A DNA stretch of 38,722 bases, from positions 1 to 38,722 of the forward strand of contig NZ_JALKFX010000084.1 of NCBI RefSeq assembly GCF_023243045.1, given 5' to 3'. Position numbers and translations under genes: made by a program. Below the pieces are notes generated by a model that saw only the letters and a list, made by a program, of their open reading frames with translations, made no database searches and was not told the origin of the DNA. This DNA comes from Frankia sp. AgB32 (GTDB taxonomy: Bacteria; Actinomycetota; Actinomycetes; Frankiales; Frankiaceae). Positions within the stretch are counted from its first letter, which is position 1. Each line of letters begins with the position of its first letter. Shown piece after piece: positions 8,367-16,560 of this stretch.

Positions 8367-9927
8367 AGGACGCCTCCACCCACCAGCACCCGCTCGCGAC
8401 CGCGAGCAGATACGCCTGTCCCTCCTCGACACTGAGCTGGAAACGGGCCCGCCGCCGGGCGTCGGTCTCCCACCAGCGTTCGTCGACCGGCCACGGCCCC
8501 GTCCACCCGGTCACCGCCATCAGCGAGCCCGGACCGATCGCCAGCCGCGCGGGCGGCGCCGTGAGCGCGCACCGGGCGCTGACCCCCACCGGCTCGCCGT
8601 CGGCGTCGAGGACGCTGGCCGCCAACGGCGGCCGGTGCACGAGGGTCGGCGCCGGGGCCGGCAGTACTCCGGGCCATGGCTGGTCCAGACCGGTGCCCAC
8701 CCGGGGCTCACCCCACGGCACCAGCCGGATCCGGTCCGCGGGATCGCGCCCGCCGGCGGGCACCGCGGTGAGGACCGCGTCCGGGCCGAGCAGTCCCTGC
8801 ACCCGGGTGAGCGCTCGGGCGACCCGGCCGGCGGCCGCGCCCGGCTCCCCCCACAGCCCGAGCTGACGGCCGTCCGCGGGCAGCAGACCGACAGGTTCGA
8901 CGCGGAGCCGGACCAGGCCCGCCGTCGGCCGCGCCACCTCGATGCCGATCAACCAGCCATCGAGCTGCCAGCGCACTCGATCCGTGATGGCCGCAGCGGA
9001 CAGCGGGCCGTCGTGGCGCCAGGTCCGACCATGGCTCTCACCGCCGTCGGTGTCCGCCTCGATCCGGATCCCGGTGCAGGCCAGGCCGTGCGCGCGGAGC
9101 AGGTCGTGCGCCTGTTCGGCGAGGCGGCGCGCGGCGAAGGCGCCCTGCTCGGCCCGCTCCGCCGGTGGGTCGAACGCGGTGACGACGCCCAGGTCGACGG
9201 GCCGCTCCCGGGCCACCGCCAGCCGGGGATCCGCGCCGCGGGCGAGACGGTGCGCCCAGCCGCCAGCCGGGCCGAACCGAGCGGCGACGTCGGCAGCCGG
9301 CAACGCGGCGAAACTGCCGAGGGTGACCAGGCCCAGCCGACGCAGCAGATCGACGAGCGCGTCGTCGTCGAGCAGGTCGACGGGCAGCGGCGCCAGGAAG
9401 GCAGCGGTCCCCGCCGGGGGAACAACGATGTCGGTCCGGGCGGCGACGCCGGCCGCGAACGGCCCGTCGGCCACGCCGATCCCGCAGCGCGGCAGCGCCC
9501 GCGCCGACTCGGCGCCGGCCTGGCCGGCCAACCGGTCCGCCGCCGGCCAGGCCACCGCCAACGCGCGACGGACCTCGCCGACGGCCGCTTCCTCCCCGCC
9601 GAAGTACCGGGCCGCGCCGCGGATCGGCACGACGCACTCCCCCGGTCCACGCACCTCGACTCCGGGGATCACGGACTCGACCGCGACCACCAGGGGCTCG
9701 AAGACCCGGGCGGAGCGGCCGGGGTCGTCCGGCTCCAGAACGATCCCGGGACAGCGGGCCTGTGCCTCCCGGCGGCGCAGGCCGGGACCGATCCCGAGCG
9801 CGCGGGCGGCGGGGGTCGCGGCGACGACCCGGCCGGCGGCCAGCACCGCGGCGGGCAGCTCCGCCGCCGCACCGGCGGCGGCGACCGGCCAGTCCGGGTA
9901 GTGCACGGCGAGCATGCGGACCGACAT
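8359..9927 (-). CDS. imuB: ImuB, catalytically dead Y-family polymerase homologue
   Basis: 522 residues. Known role in the family: adaptor linking DnaE2 and ImuA' to the sliding clamp. It has the Y-family fold, but the metal-binding motifs are lost: VHYPDWPV replaces the DxD motif and GPGECVVPIRG replaces SxDE. A QLGLWGE segment in the C-terminal part matches the clamp-binding motif known from ImuB proteins. ATG 9927 lies two bases after the imuA' stop. An ORF extension upstream to 10863 is a frame artefact. The end overlaps dnaE2. Confidence 0.92.
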   Translation of the reverse strand: MSVRMLAVHYPDWPVAAAGAAAELPAAVLAAGRVVAATPAARALGIGPGLRRREAQARCPGIVLEPDDPGRSARVFEPLVVAVESVIPGVEVRGPGECVVPIRGAARYFGGEEAAVGEVRRALAVAWPAADRLAGQAGAESARALPRCGIGVADGPFAAGVAARTDIVVPPAGTAAFLAPLPVDLLDDDALVDLLRRLGLVTLGSFAALPAADVAARFGPAGGWAHRLARGADPRLAVARERPVDLGVVTAFDPPAERAEQGAFAARRLAEQAHDLLRAHGLACTGIRIEADTDGGESHGRTWRHDGPLSAAAITDRVRWQLDGWLIGIEVARPTAGLVRLRVEPVGLLPADGRQLGLWGEPGAAAGRVARALTRVQGLLGPDAVLTAVPAGGRDPADRIRLVPWGEPRVGTGLDQPWPGVLPAPAPTLVHRPPLAASVLDADGEPVGVSARCALTAPPARLAIGPGSLMAVTGWTGPWPVDERWWETDARRRARFQLSVEEGQAYLLAVASGCWWVEASYD

Positions 9928-9929
9928 CG

Positions 9930-10610
9930 TCAGGCCACCTCGATCGGACGGATCCGCGCCGCGCCGGCCTCGCCCAGGTCGGGAGCGGCCGAGGGGAGCG
10001 GCTCTCCCGTGCCGGACAGCCACGCGCGCCGCGGTCGCCGCGCCGCGCCGCGCCCGGACACCTCCACCAGCAGGTTGGCGGCTCGTACCTGACCGTGCCC
10101 GGCGCCGAGGCCCTCCCAGCGCCGTTCGACCGCGGTCACCCGCAGGTCGGCGGCCTCCCAGTCGCCCACGGCGACCAGGCCGGTTCCCCGTTCCCGCGCC
10201 CGCGCCGTGAGCCGCCGGCCGTCCGCCGGCCGGGACCGGGCCGGCGGGCACACGACCACGATGTCCATCGCGGCGAGCAACGCGGCCACGACCACCGGCC
10301 CGCGCGGGCCCGGCCCCGGGATCAGGGCGAGCCGCTCCAGCGCGATCCCCGTCGCGGCGGCGGCAAGCAGGCCGAGCTGGGCGAAGCCCACCACCGCGCA
10401 CCAGGCGCCTGCCTGGGAGGGTCCACTCAGCAGCGTCAGCAGCAGCGAGGCGGATCCGCTGACACCGACGGTCGTCCCTCGGCGCAGCCCCGCCTCCGGC
10501 AGGATCGCGGCGAGGGCGGAGACCACCGGCAGCAGGCGAACATCCCCCGCCCGCCGGGCCGGGCCCCGGGCAACCTCCTGCAGGGCGGCCAGCGCCACCG
10601 GACTCGCCAC
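9930..10610 (-). CDS. imuA': ImuA'-like RecA-fold protein
   Basis: 226 residues, GTG start, 6 nt after the preceding HEPN gene and 2 nt before imuB. The position in front of imuB-dnaE2 and the RecA-like layout identify it as ImuA', the third mutasome component. The region where RecA has its P-loop reads GVSGSASLLLTLL, with no GKT/S, so ATP binding looks lost or altered. A hydrophobic Walker-B-like strand (VAALLAAMDIVVVC) is present. The C-terminal part is Arg-rich. Sequence conservation in this family is low, so the call depends partly on context. Confidence 0.85.
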   Translation of the reverse strand: MASPVALAALQEVARGPARRAGDVRLLPVVSALAAILPEAGLRRGTTVGVSGSASLLLTLLSGPSQAGAWCAVVGFAQLGLLAAAATGIALERLALIPGPGPRGPVVVAALLAAMDIVVVCPPARSRPADGRRLTARARERGTGLVAVGDWEAADLRVTAVERRWEGLGAGHGQVRAANLLVEVSGRGAARRPRRAWLSGTGEPLPSAAPDLGEAGAARIRPIEVA

Positions 10611-10616
10611 GGCCCG

Positions 10617-11180
10617 CTAGCCCCGGCCCGGCGGGACGATCCCCGCCAGGCTGTCGGCGGCGACGGCGAGCACCTGCTGGGAGGGCAACCCCAGCGCGCC
10701 CTCGACGACACCGATGAACAGGCCGACCTGACGGATCAGATCGTCGGCCTCCCGCCGGCCCACCACGCTCAGGCCGGCCTCGGCGGCCGCCCGCCCGCCG
10801 GCGCCGGCCGCGAAGAAGTCCGCCCATTCGGCGAGCTCGGGCGCCACCCGCACGAGCAGGCACCAGGCGCTGACCGGCCGGCCCCGACGGCCGGGCCGGG
10901 GACGCGCCCGGTCCGCCAGCACGGCGGCGGCCGCCCGCAGCGCGGCGAGATGGGCGAGGGCGTACCGCTCCCCGGCGCGGGGGGCGTACTCGGCCTCACC
11001 GAGACCACGCCGGGCGGCGGCGAGCAGCTCGTCCCGGGAGCGGTGGGGCAGCCCCGCGGCGGGCAGCAGGGCCCGCCCCGGCGACCCGGCGGGGGCACCA
11101 GGCCCGGCGGACATGCCTTCCACCCGAGCGGCTCCGCCCCCGGAACCCATGCCGTTGACAGGTCGATCCACGACGGCCAC
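10617..11180 (-). CDS. SAV_6107-type HEPN domain protein, first gene of the SOS operon
   Basis: 187 residues, GTG start with a GGGAGG ribosome-binding site 5 nt upstream. The first ~45 residues are Gly/Pro-rich and probably disordered. The rest is almost all helix and includes RYALAHLAALRAAAAVL, holding an R-x4-H motif (Arg72, His77) of the kind that forms the active site in HEPN ribonucleases. The assignment to the SAV_6107 HEPN family comes from its characteristic core and its place before imuA'. The LexA-type box at 11196-11211 lies 16 nt upstream, so it should be the leader gene of the mutagenesis operon. Its role there is not established. Confidence 0.8.
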   Translation of the reverse strand: MAVVDRPVNGMGSGGGAARVEGMSAGPGAPAGSPGRALLPAAGLPHRSRDELLAAARRGLGEAEYAPRAGERYALAHLAALRAAAAVLADRARPRPGRRGRPVSAWCLLVRVAPELAEWADFFAAGAGGRAAAEAGLSVVGRREADDLIRQVGLFIGVVEGALGLPSQQVLAVAADSLAGIVPPGRG

Positions 11181-11195
11181 AACACCCTCCCGGCA

Positions 11196-11211
11196 TCGAA
11201 CACAGGTTCGA
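11196..11211 (-). promoter_or_regulatory. SOS box (LexA operator)
   Basis: TCGAACACAGGTTCGA is a perfect palindrome around a 4-nt centre and matches the actinobacterial/Gram-positive LexA consensus CGAAC-N4-GTTCG. It lies 16 nt upstream of the GTG of the HEPN gene, close enough to overlap its promoter. It is the only such palindrome I noticed in the window and should control HEPN-imuA'-imuB-dnaE2. Confidence 0.88.
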
Positions 11212-11259
11212 ACATCTCGGAAGGTAGCCCGCGCGCGGCCGGGCCGTCAAACGCCCCGC

Positions 11260-12204
11260 TCAGCGAACACCTGAGCGAAGCGCCGGCGGCCGGGAACACT
11301 CGAGCAGGCGGATGAACCAGCCCAGCACCAGCAGGCCCACCAGGTCGGGCACCCCGCCCGGCCGTGGGTCCGGGGCATCCCCCCGACAGGTATCCCCCGG
11401 ACCCGCGCCCAGCACCCGGTCCGCCCGGGTGGTCGGCGGCTCGGGCAGGTCCAGGCCGGCGATGACCAAGGCCGTCCCGTCCAGCGCGAACCGAATGATG
11501 TTGGCGCCGCCCGGCGCCACCAGGCCGCTGGCGAACACGGCGCGGGTCGGTTCGAGCCAGCGCAGCACCGTCCCGTCCGCCAGCCGGACCCGACCCCCGG
11601 CACGACCGGGGATGAAGGCCGCGACAGGCACCCGCCCCATCGGCTCGACGAGGCGCACCCCCCGGCCGTCGAGATCCGCCTCCAGCACGAACGGCCGCCG
11701 GGCCGCCATCAGCTCGACCCGCCCCCGGCGCGCCCAGTCGGCGAGCACCGCGTCCTCGTCGGTCTCGACCCACAGCTGTCGGATCGCGTTGCCCCGTCCC
11801 CCGGTCGCGTCCCGAAAGGCCAGCTCGTGTGGCAGTCCGCCGGCCCGCCGGGGCAGGCCGGCCGGCTCGGCCGACCGATCCCCCGACGGCCGCACACCCG
11901 GCTCAGCCGTCCTGACACCAGCCGCTGCAACACCGGCCGTTGCGGCCCCGGGCGCCCCGGCCGCCCCGGCCGCCCCGGCCGGCGAGATCTCGGCGAACAG
12001 CAGCCCCCCGGCCGTCGACGGCCCGGGCGCGGGCCCGTCCGCCGCGGCCGGACCGGCCGGCGGCCGAGACGCGTCCGCCGCCTCCCACACCGCCCCGGTT
12101 CCCAGGCCCGCCAGGACCGACGTCGTCGTCGGGCCGGTCCGCGTCGGCACGCGTCCCCGCGCCCCGGGCCGCCGCGGCAGGATCCTCGCCATCGCGATCG
12201 CCAT
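11260..12204 (-). CDS. Unrecognised protein with Ala/Pro-rich N-terminus and beta-rich core
   Basis: 314 residues. Not recognised. ATG 12204 is preceded by GGAGGTGG, about ten bases upstream. Residues 1-120 are Ala/Pro/Gly-rich and probably disordered. Residues ~130-270 are beta-rich (FVLEADLDGRGVRLVEPMG, then FALDGTALVIAGLDLPEP) and remind me of tubby-C/LURP-one-like barrels, but the resemblance is weak. A hydrophobic stretch near the C-terminus (PDLVGLLVLGWFIRLLEC) could be a membrane anchor. It is divergent from the SARP gene across a 344-nt gap. It lies 79 nt upstream of the HEPN gene on the same strand, but the SOS box between them suggests it is not part of that unit. Confidence 0.65.
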   Translation of the reverse strand: MAIAMARILPRRPGARGRVPTRTGPTTTSVLAGLGTGAVWEAADASRPPAGPAAADGPAPGPSTAGGLLFAEISPAGAAGAAGAPGAATAGVAAAGVRTAEPGVRPSGDRSAEPAGLPRRAGGLPHELAFRDATGGRGNAIRQLWVETDEDAVLADWARRGRVELMAARRPFVLEADLDGRGVRLVEPMGRVPVAAFIPGRAGGRVRLADGTVLRWLEPTRAVFASGLVAPGGANIIRFALDGTALVIAGLDLPEPPTTRADRVLGAGPGDTCRGDAPDPRPGGVPDLVGLLVLGWFIRLLECSRPPALRSGVR

Positions 12205-12548
12205 CTGTCCGCCACCTCCGTACCGCCACCGGCCGTCTGCCGGTCACCCGTCCCCGGGCTTTCGGTTCTCGTTGGTGTCCAGTGCACCGCGGCGGGATCA
12301 ACAACCAGTACCCACCGGTTCACCGCCGCCGTTGAACGACCGTTGAGAGTCCCGACGGAGGATCTGTCCGCGCCGGTGTCACCGAGAGCGCCGGCGCCGG
12401 GTGCTCCGGGTACGGACGCTGACGCGGAGACGACAGGCGCCCAGCCGGATCGGTGGTTGCCGACCCCTCCCCTCCGGGCGCACGCTGCGATAAACACTCA
12501 TCACCCGGGGTCGCGCCGGCAGTCGGAACCCGGCGACGAGAGGACCAG
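12205..12548. promoter_or_regulatory. Intergenic region between the divergent unknown and SARP genes
   Basis: 344 nt with no convincing gene. It should hold both divergent promoters. The only clear element is the phased CGTTGA repeat at 12330-12347; a GAGGAT hexamer 10 nt downstream of it could be a -10 element for the SARP gene. GAGAGGACC just before 12549 is the SARP ribosome-binding site. I saw no terminator or RNA structure. Confidence 0.5.
12330..12347 (+). promoter_or_regulatory. SARP-type operator in front of the SARP gene
   Basis: CGTTGAA-CGAC-CGTTGAG: two heptamers separated by 4 bp, an 11-bp period. This is the geometry of known SARP binding sites (heptameric direct repeats, one helical turn apart). 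Its position about 200 nt upstream of the SARP start suggests autoregulation. The same heptamer pair occurs at 18514-18531 and 18599-18616. The sequence is seen; the binding is inferred. Confidence 0.6.
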
Positions 12549-15500
12549 ATGCCCGCCCGCGACAGCCTGCAGTTCGCCATCCTCGGTCCGCTGGAGGTCA
12601 CCGCGGCGGGGCGGCAGATCGTGCTGCGCGGACCCCAGCGCAGGTGGCTGATGACGGTCCTGCTGCTCGAGGCCGGCCAGGTCGTGCCCGCGCACCGGCT
12701 GCTGGACGCGCTGTGGGGACAGGCCCCGCCGGACGGGGCGATGGCGACCCTGCGCACGCACGTCAGCGAGCTGCGCCGCCAGCTGGAGGACGGCCCCGAG
12801 CTGCGCGTGCTGCTGCGCAAGGGCCCCGGTTACCTCCTCGACATCCGCCCGGAGCAGATCGACGCCGAGCGGGCGCGGCGCCTGCTGGCGCAGGGCCGCC
12901 GGGCGGTGGACGACGGCGACGCGGTCAGCGCGATCGCCCCGCTGCAGGAGGCCCAGTCCCTGTGGCGCGGGCCGGCGCTGGCGGACGTGGCCGATCACCC
13001 GTTCGCGCACGCCTACCTGGAAGCGTTCAACGAGCTGCAGCTCGACGTGTTCAAGACGCGGATCGCCGCGGACCTGTGTCTCGGCCGGCACCGGGAGGTC
13101 ATCGGCGACCTGCGGCTGCGGGTGGCGCGTCATCCGCACGACGACGGGCTGTGCCGGCAGCTGGTCCTCGCCCTCTACCGCGACGGCCGGATCGACGATG
13201 CCGCCCGGGCGTGCCGCGACGGTCTGGCGGCCCGCCACGAGCTGGGGCTGGACTCCCCCCTGCTGCGGGAGTTGCAGGAGGACGTGCTGCGCGGGGCGCC
13301 CGGGCTGGACTGGGCCCCGCCCCGGTCGCTGGAGCGCCACCCGCCGGTCGCGCCCACCGGCGGGGGCGGTCAGCAGCTGCCCCCGGACGTGCCCGAGTAC
13401 ACCGGGCGGGACACCCTCCAGAAGCAGACACACGCCCTGCTCACCGACTCCGAGGCCCTGTCCGGAGGGACGGTGACCGCGGCCTTCGCCGGCAAGGCGG
13501 GCGCGGGCAAGACGGCCCTGGCCGTGCACATCGCGCACCGGGTTCGCGCGGGCTTCACCGACGCGCTGTACGTCGACCTGCGTGGCACCAGCGAGCCGCT
13601 GGAGCCGACGCGGGTGCTGGCCCGGTTCGTCCAGGCGCTCGGGGTGAGCCGGGCGGCGGTACCGACCGACCCGGACGACCTCACCGAGATGTACCGGGAC
13701 CTGGTGGCCACTCGTCGGGTCCTGATCATCCTGGACAACGCCGCGGGCGAGGCGCAGATCCGCCCGTTGATGCCGGCCAGCCCGGGCAGCGCTGTGATCA
13801 TCACCAGCCGGTCCCGGCTGCACGGGCTGGCGGTGACGCCGCGGATGGTCGACCTGCTCATCCCCAGCGACGCGGTGGAACTGCTGACCAAGGTGGTCGG
13901 CGAGCGCCGGGTGGCGGCGGAGCCGGCGGCGGCCCGCGACATCGTCGGGATGTGCGGTTACCTGCCGCTGGCGATCCAGATCGCCGGGCGCAAGCTGGCC
14001 GCGCACCCGCACTGGCGGTTGGAGCGCGTCGCCAGCCGGCTCACCGACGAGCGGGACCGGCTGTCCTTCCTGGAGGTCGGCGACCTGGAGATCCGGGCGA
14101 GTTTCACGCTGAGCTACGTCGGGCGGCCGCCTGACGAGCAACGCGCGTTCCGCCTGCTGTCGCTGCCCGCCGTCAACGACTTCGCGCCGTGGGCGGCGGC
14201 CGCGGTCCTCGACCTCGACCTCGACGAGGCCGAGGACGTCGTGGACCGGCTCGCCGAGGCCCAGTTGCTGGAGCGGCGCGGCGTCGACCCGGCCGGGGCC
14301 GAGCGTTACCGCTTCCACGACCTGTTGCGGGTCTTCGCCCGTGAGCGGGAGACCGGGGTCGGCACCGGCATCGGCACGCCGTCGGGTCGGCACGGGCCCG
14401 AAGGTGGCGCCGCCGGCGGCGTCGCGGAACTCCGGCACGCCCCGGACGCTGCGCTCCCGGCGCCGTCCCCCACGTTGTCCGACGAACACCGAGCGGCGCT
14501 GAGCCAGCTCCTGTACGCCTATCTGGTGATGCTGCGTAAGGCGGTCGACACCTTCAGCCCCGGACGGGTGCGGGCCGTGCCCGTCGGGCCGGGCGAGGAC
14601 GCCGCGTTCGAGACGACGGCCGCCCGTTTCACCGCCGGGGGTCCGGCCGCCATCGTTCACCGGCCGCTGGTCTGGTTCGCCGCGGAGCGGTCGAACCTGC
14701 TCGCGCTCATCGAGCAGGCCTACGCGGCCGGGCTGGACCAGCCGACCTGGCTGCTCGCCGCCGAGGCCGTCGATTTCTACGCGTTCGGGGCGCACTGGGC
14801 CGACTGGGCGCGGACCCACGAACTGGGCCTGGCGGCCGCCCGCCGGGCCGGTCACCGGGTCGCCGAGGCGGAGCTGCTCGCCAATCTCGGGGAGCGGGAG
14901 ATCCTGCTGACCTTCGAGGAGGCGTTCTGGCGGCTGGACGCGCCCGGCACGGACCCCGACGGCGAGCCCGCGGTGGCCGTCGACCGGGGCGCCCCCGGGC
15001 GCCTGGCGCTGGCCACGGAGCGGTTCGAGCGGGCCCGGGCGCTGCTCGCCGGGGGCGGGGAGGACCTGGCCGCGGCGCGTGCGGTGCGCGGGCTCGCGGA
15101 CGCCTGCCGGGGTCGGGGCGAGCAGGCCGAGGCGCTGGCGTCCTTCGAGGCGCGCCTCGCGACGATGCGCCGGGCGGGCGCCCGGCGCGCCGAGGCGGAG
15201 ACGCTGGTGGGTCTCGCGATGGCCTACGGCGATCGCGGGGAGCTCGCGGAGGGCATCGCCTGCCTGACGACGAGCCTGTCGATCGCCCGCGAGCTCGGCA
15301 ACCGCCCGCTGGAGGCGCTGGCCCAGCGCCGCCTCGGTGATCTCTATCGCCACCAGCACCGGCCGGAACAGGCGCTGACCGCGTACAACGAGAGCCTGCC
15401 GCTGCTGGCCGAGGTACCCGACCCGTTGTGGGAGCCGCGGGTGCTGGTCCGCCGCGGCGACATCCTGGCCCAGCTGGACGACCATCCCGCGGCCCGGCGG

Positions 15501-16436
15501 TCCTGGCAGCAGGGCGTCACCCTGCTGCGCCAGCGGCGCTCGCCGGAGCTGACCGCGGCCGAGCGGCGCCTCGCCGAGCCGGTCACCGCCGAGCCGACGC
15601 AGTTCACCGGTGGGCGGCTGCTCGGTGCCTTCGACCCGGCCTACTTCATCGGCCGGGTCGCCTCCGCCCGCCGCAGCGTGCGGCTGCTGAACACCTGGAC
15701 GGACCTGGCCTGCCCGCCGCACGACGACGCCTTCGCCGCCGCGGTCCGCGCGGCGCTCGACGCCGGCGCGATCGTCCAGATCCTGCTCCTGGACCCCGAC
15801 TCGCCGGCCGCGGCGGCCCGCTCGGCGGACCTGGCCCACCGGATCGACGTCGGCGCCGAGATCCGGGCGAACATGCGCACGCTGGACTCGTTGCGGGGAC
15901 GGCTCGACCCCGTCCTGCAGTCGCGGCTGGCCGTGCGGCTCTACGCGGAGCAACCGCTGACGACCTACCACCGCTGGGACACCGGCGCGCTGGTGTCGAG
16001 CTTCCCGGTCGGGGTGTCCTCCGCGGCCGTCACCCAGCACGAGGCGACGATCTCCTCGACGCTCGTCCAGTTCGTCGAGCAGCACTTCGACCGGCTGTGG
16101 GGCCCGCAGGGCAGCATCTCCCTGGACGACTACCTCCGGGTGCCGCTGCGCGTCAGCCCGACGGGCGCCGGCGAGACGGACGTCCGCTGCGAGTACGTGC
16201 TTCTCGACGGGGTGGTGTACCTCTCCTGCCCCGAGCTCACCGAGCTGCTGCGCCACGGCGGTCCGGACGCCCTGGTCACCTCGGTGGCCGACGGGCAGCA
16301 TCCACTGGCCGACGTCGGGCGGTGCCGGGTGGTGCCGCTGCGGGGTGACAACGGTGGCGGCGTGGCGGCGGTCTTCGCCCGAAAGTACGGCGGCGCCCGG
16401 GACGACCTGCTACGACTGGCATCGGCGCGGAGTTGA
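12549..16436 (+). CDS. Large SARP-family regulator: wHTH-BTAD-NB-ARC-TPR plus DUF5919-like C-terminus
   Basis: 1,295 residues. The OmpR-like winged helix (about 1-100) and BTAD domain (about 105-255) mark a SARP activator. The NB-ARC/STAND ATPase has Walker A GKAGAGKT (about 314-321), Walker B VLIILDN (about 390), TSRSRL (about 418) and GYLPLAIQIAG (about 467). TPR-like helical repeats run from about 815 to 1015. The last ~280 residues contain LLLDPDSPAAAAR, a YHRWDTGALVSSF segment and EQHFDRLWG, which resemble from memory the phospholipase-D-like DUF5919 module; no HKD motif is present. ATG 12549 follows GAGAGGACC and begins directly at the DNA-binding domain. The stop TGA (16434-16436) lies inside the right end of the inserted TnpB element. 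Its likely targets are the nearby phased-repeat sites. Confidence 0.88.
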   Translation: MPARDSLQFAILGPLEVTAAGRQIVLRGPQRRWLMTVLLLEAGQVVPAHRLLDALWGQAPPDGAMATLRTHVSELRRQLEDGPELRVLLRKGPGYLLDIRPEQIDAERARRLLAQGRRAVDDGDAVSAIAPLQEAQSLWRGPALADVADHPFAHAYLEAFNELQLDVFKTRIAADLCLGRHREVIGDLRLRVARHPHDDGLCRQLVLALYRDGRIDDAARACRDGLAARHELGLDSPLLRELQEDVLRGAPGLDWAPPRSLERHPPVAPTGGGGQQLPPDVPEYTGRDTLQKQTHALLTDSEALSGGTVTAAFAGKAGAGKTALAVHIAHRVRAGFTDALYVDLRGTSEPLEPTRVLARFVQALGVSRAAVPTDPDDLTEMYRDLVATRRVLIILDNAAGEAQIRPLMPASPGSAVIITSRSRLHGLAVTPRMVDLLIPSDAVELLTKVVGERRVAAEPAAARDIVGMCGYLPLAIQIAGRKLAAHPHWRLERVASRLTDERDRLSFLEVGDLEIRASFTLSYVGRPPDEQRAFRLLSLPAVNDFAPWAAAAVLDLDLDEAEDVVDRLAEAQLLERRGVDPAGAERYRFHDLLRVFARERETGVGTGIGTPSGRHGPEGGAAGGVAELRHAPDAALPAPSPTLSDEHRAALSQLLYAYLVMLRKAVDTFSPGRVRAVPVGPGEDAAFETTAARFTAGGPAAIVHRPLVWFAAERSNLLALIEQAYAAGLDQPTWLLAAEAVDFYAFGAHWADWARTHELGLAAARRAGHRVAEAELLANLGEREILLTFEEAFWRLDAPGTDPDGEPAVAVDRGAPGRLALATERFERARALLAGGGEDLAAARAVRGLADACRGRGEQAEALASFEARLATMRRAGARRAEAETLVGLAMAYGDRGELAEGIACLTTSLSIARELGNRPLEALAQRRLGDLYRHQHRPEQALTAYNESLPLLAEVPDPLWEPRVLVRRGDILAQLDDHPAARRSWQQGVTLLRQRRSPELTAAERRLAEPVTAEPTQFTGGRLLGAFDPAYFIGRVASARRSVRLLNTWTDLACPPHDDAFAAAVRAALDAGAIVQILLLDPDSPAAAARSADLAHRIDVGAEIRANMRTLDSLRGRLDPVLQSRLAVRLYAEQPLTTYHRWDTGALVSSFPVGVSSAAVTQHEATISSTLVQFVEQHFDRLWGPQGSISLDDYLRVPLRVSPTGAGETDVRCEYVLLDGVVYLSCPELTELLRHGGPDALVTSVADGQHPLADVGRCRVVPLRGDNGGGVAAVFARKYGGARDDLLRLASARS

Positions 16437-16560
16437 CATCCTCCCTCGCCTGAAGGCGAGGGATTCCAACTCCTACACACCCACCAAGGGGGGTGCGGAA
16501 GGTTGAGGTTCGCGGTTCACAGGCCGCCTGTTGGCGTCGCCTCCCCGCGCAGTCACCCAG
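16433..16560 (-). ncRNA. Putative omega/reRNA of the TnpB element
   Basis: In this family the RNA guide scaffold comes from the 3' end of tnpB and the element's right end, and the guide is copied from the flank beyond it. The right-end stem-loop at 16443-16462 is present. The flank that would serve as guide is the complement of 16413-16432 (CTCCGCGCCGATGCCAGTCG), in the 3' end of the SARP gene. The 5' end of the RNA is not visible and the start given here is nominal. Confidence 0.4.
16443..16462. repeat. Right-end stem-loop of the TnpB element
   Basis: CCCTCGCC-TGAA-GGCGAGGG, a perfect 8-bp stem. It lies between the element terminus and the tnpB stop codon. It could also terminate transcription from either side. 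Confidence 0.75.

Noticed and set aside
11153-11170. CGTTGAC in the 5' end of the HEPN gene
   Set aside because: Single heptamer inside coding sequence; the +11 position (CGATCCA) does not match.
12501-16301. A 1,266-codon open frame on the minus strand
   Set aside because: It is a mirror of the SARP gene, caused by high GC. The opposite strand has clear domains throughout, and this frame is Arg/Gly/Gln-rich without motifs.
15603-16436. Active phospholipase D domain at the SARP C-terminus
   Set aside because: The layout is PLD-like, but no HxKxxxxD motif is present, so an enzyme call is not supported.
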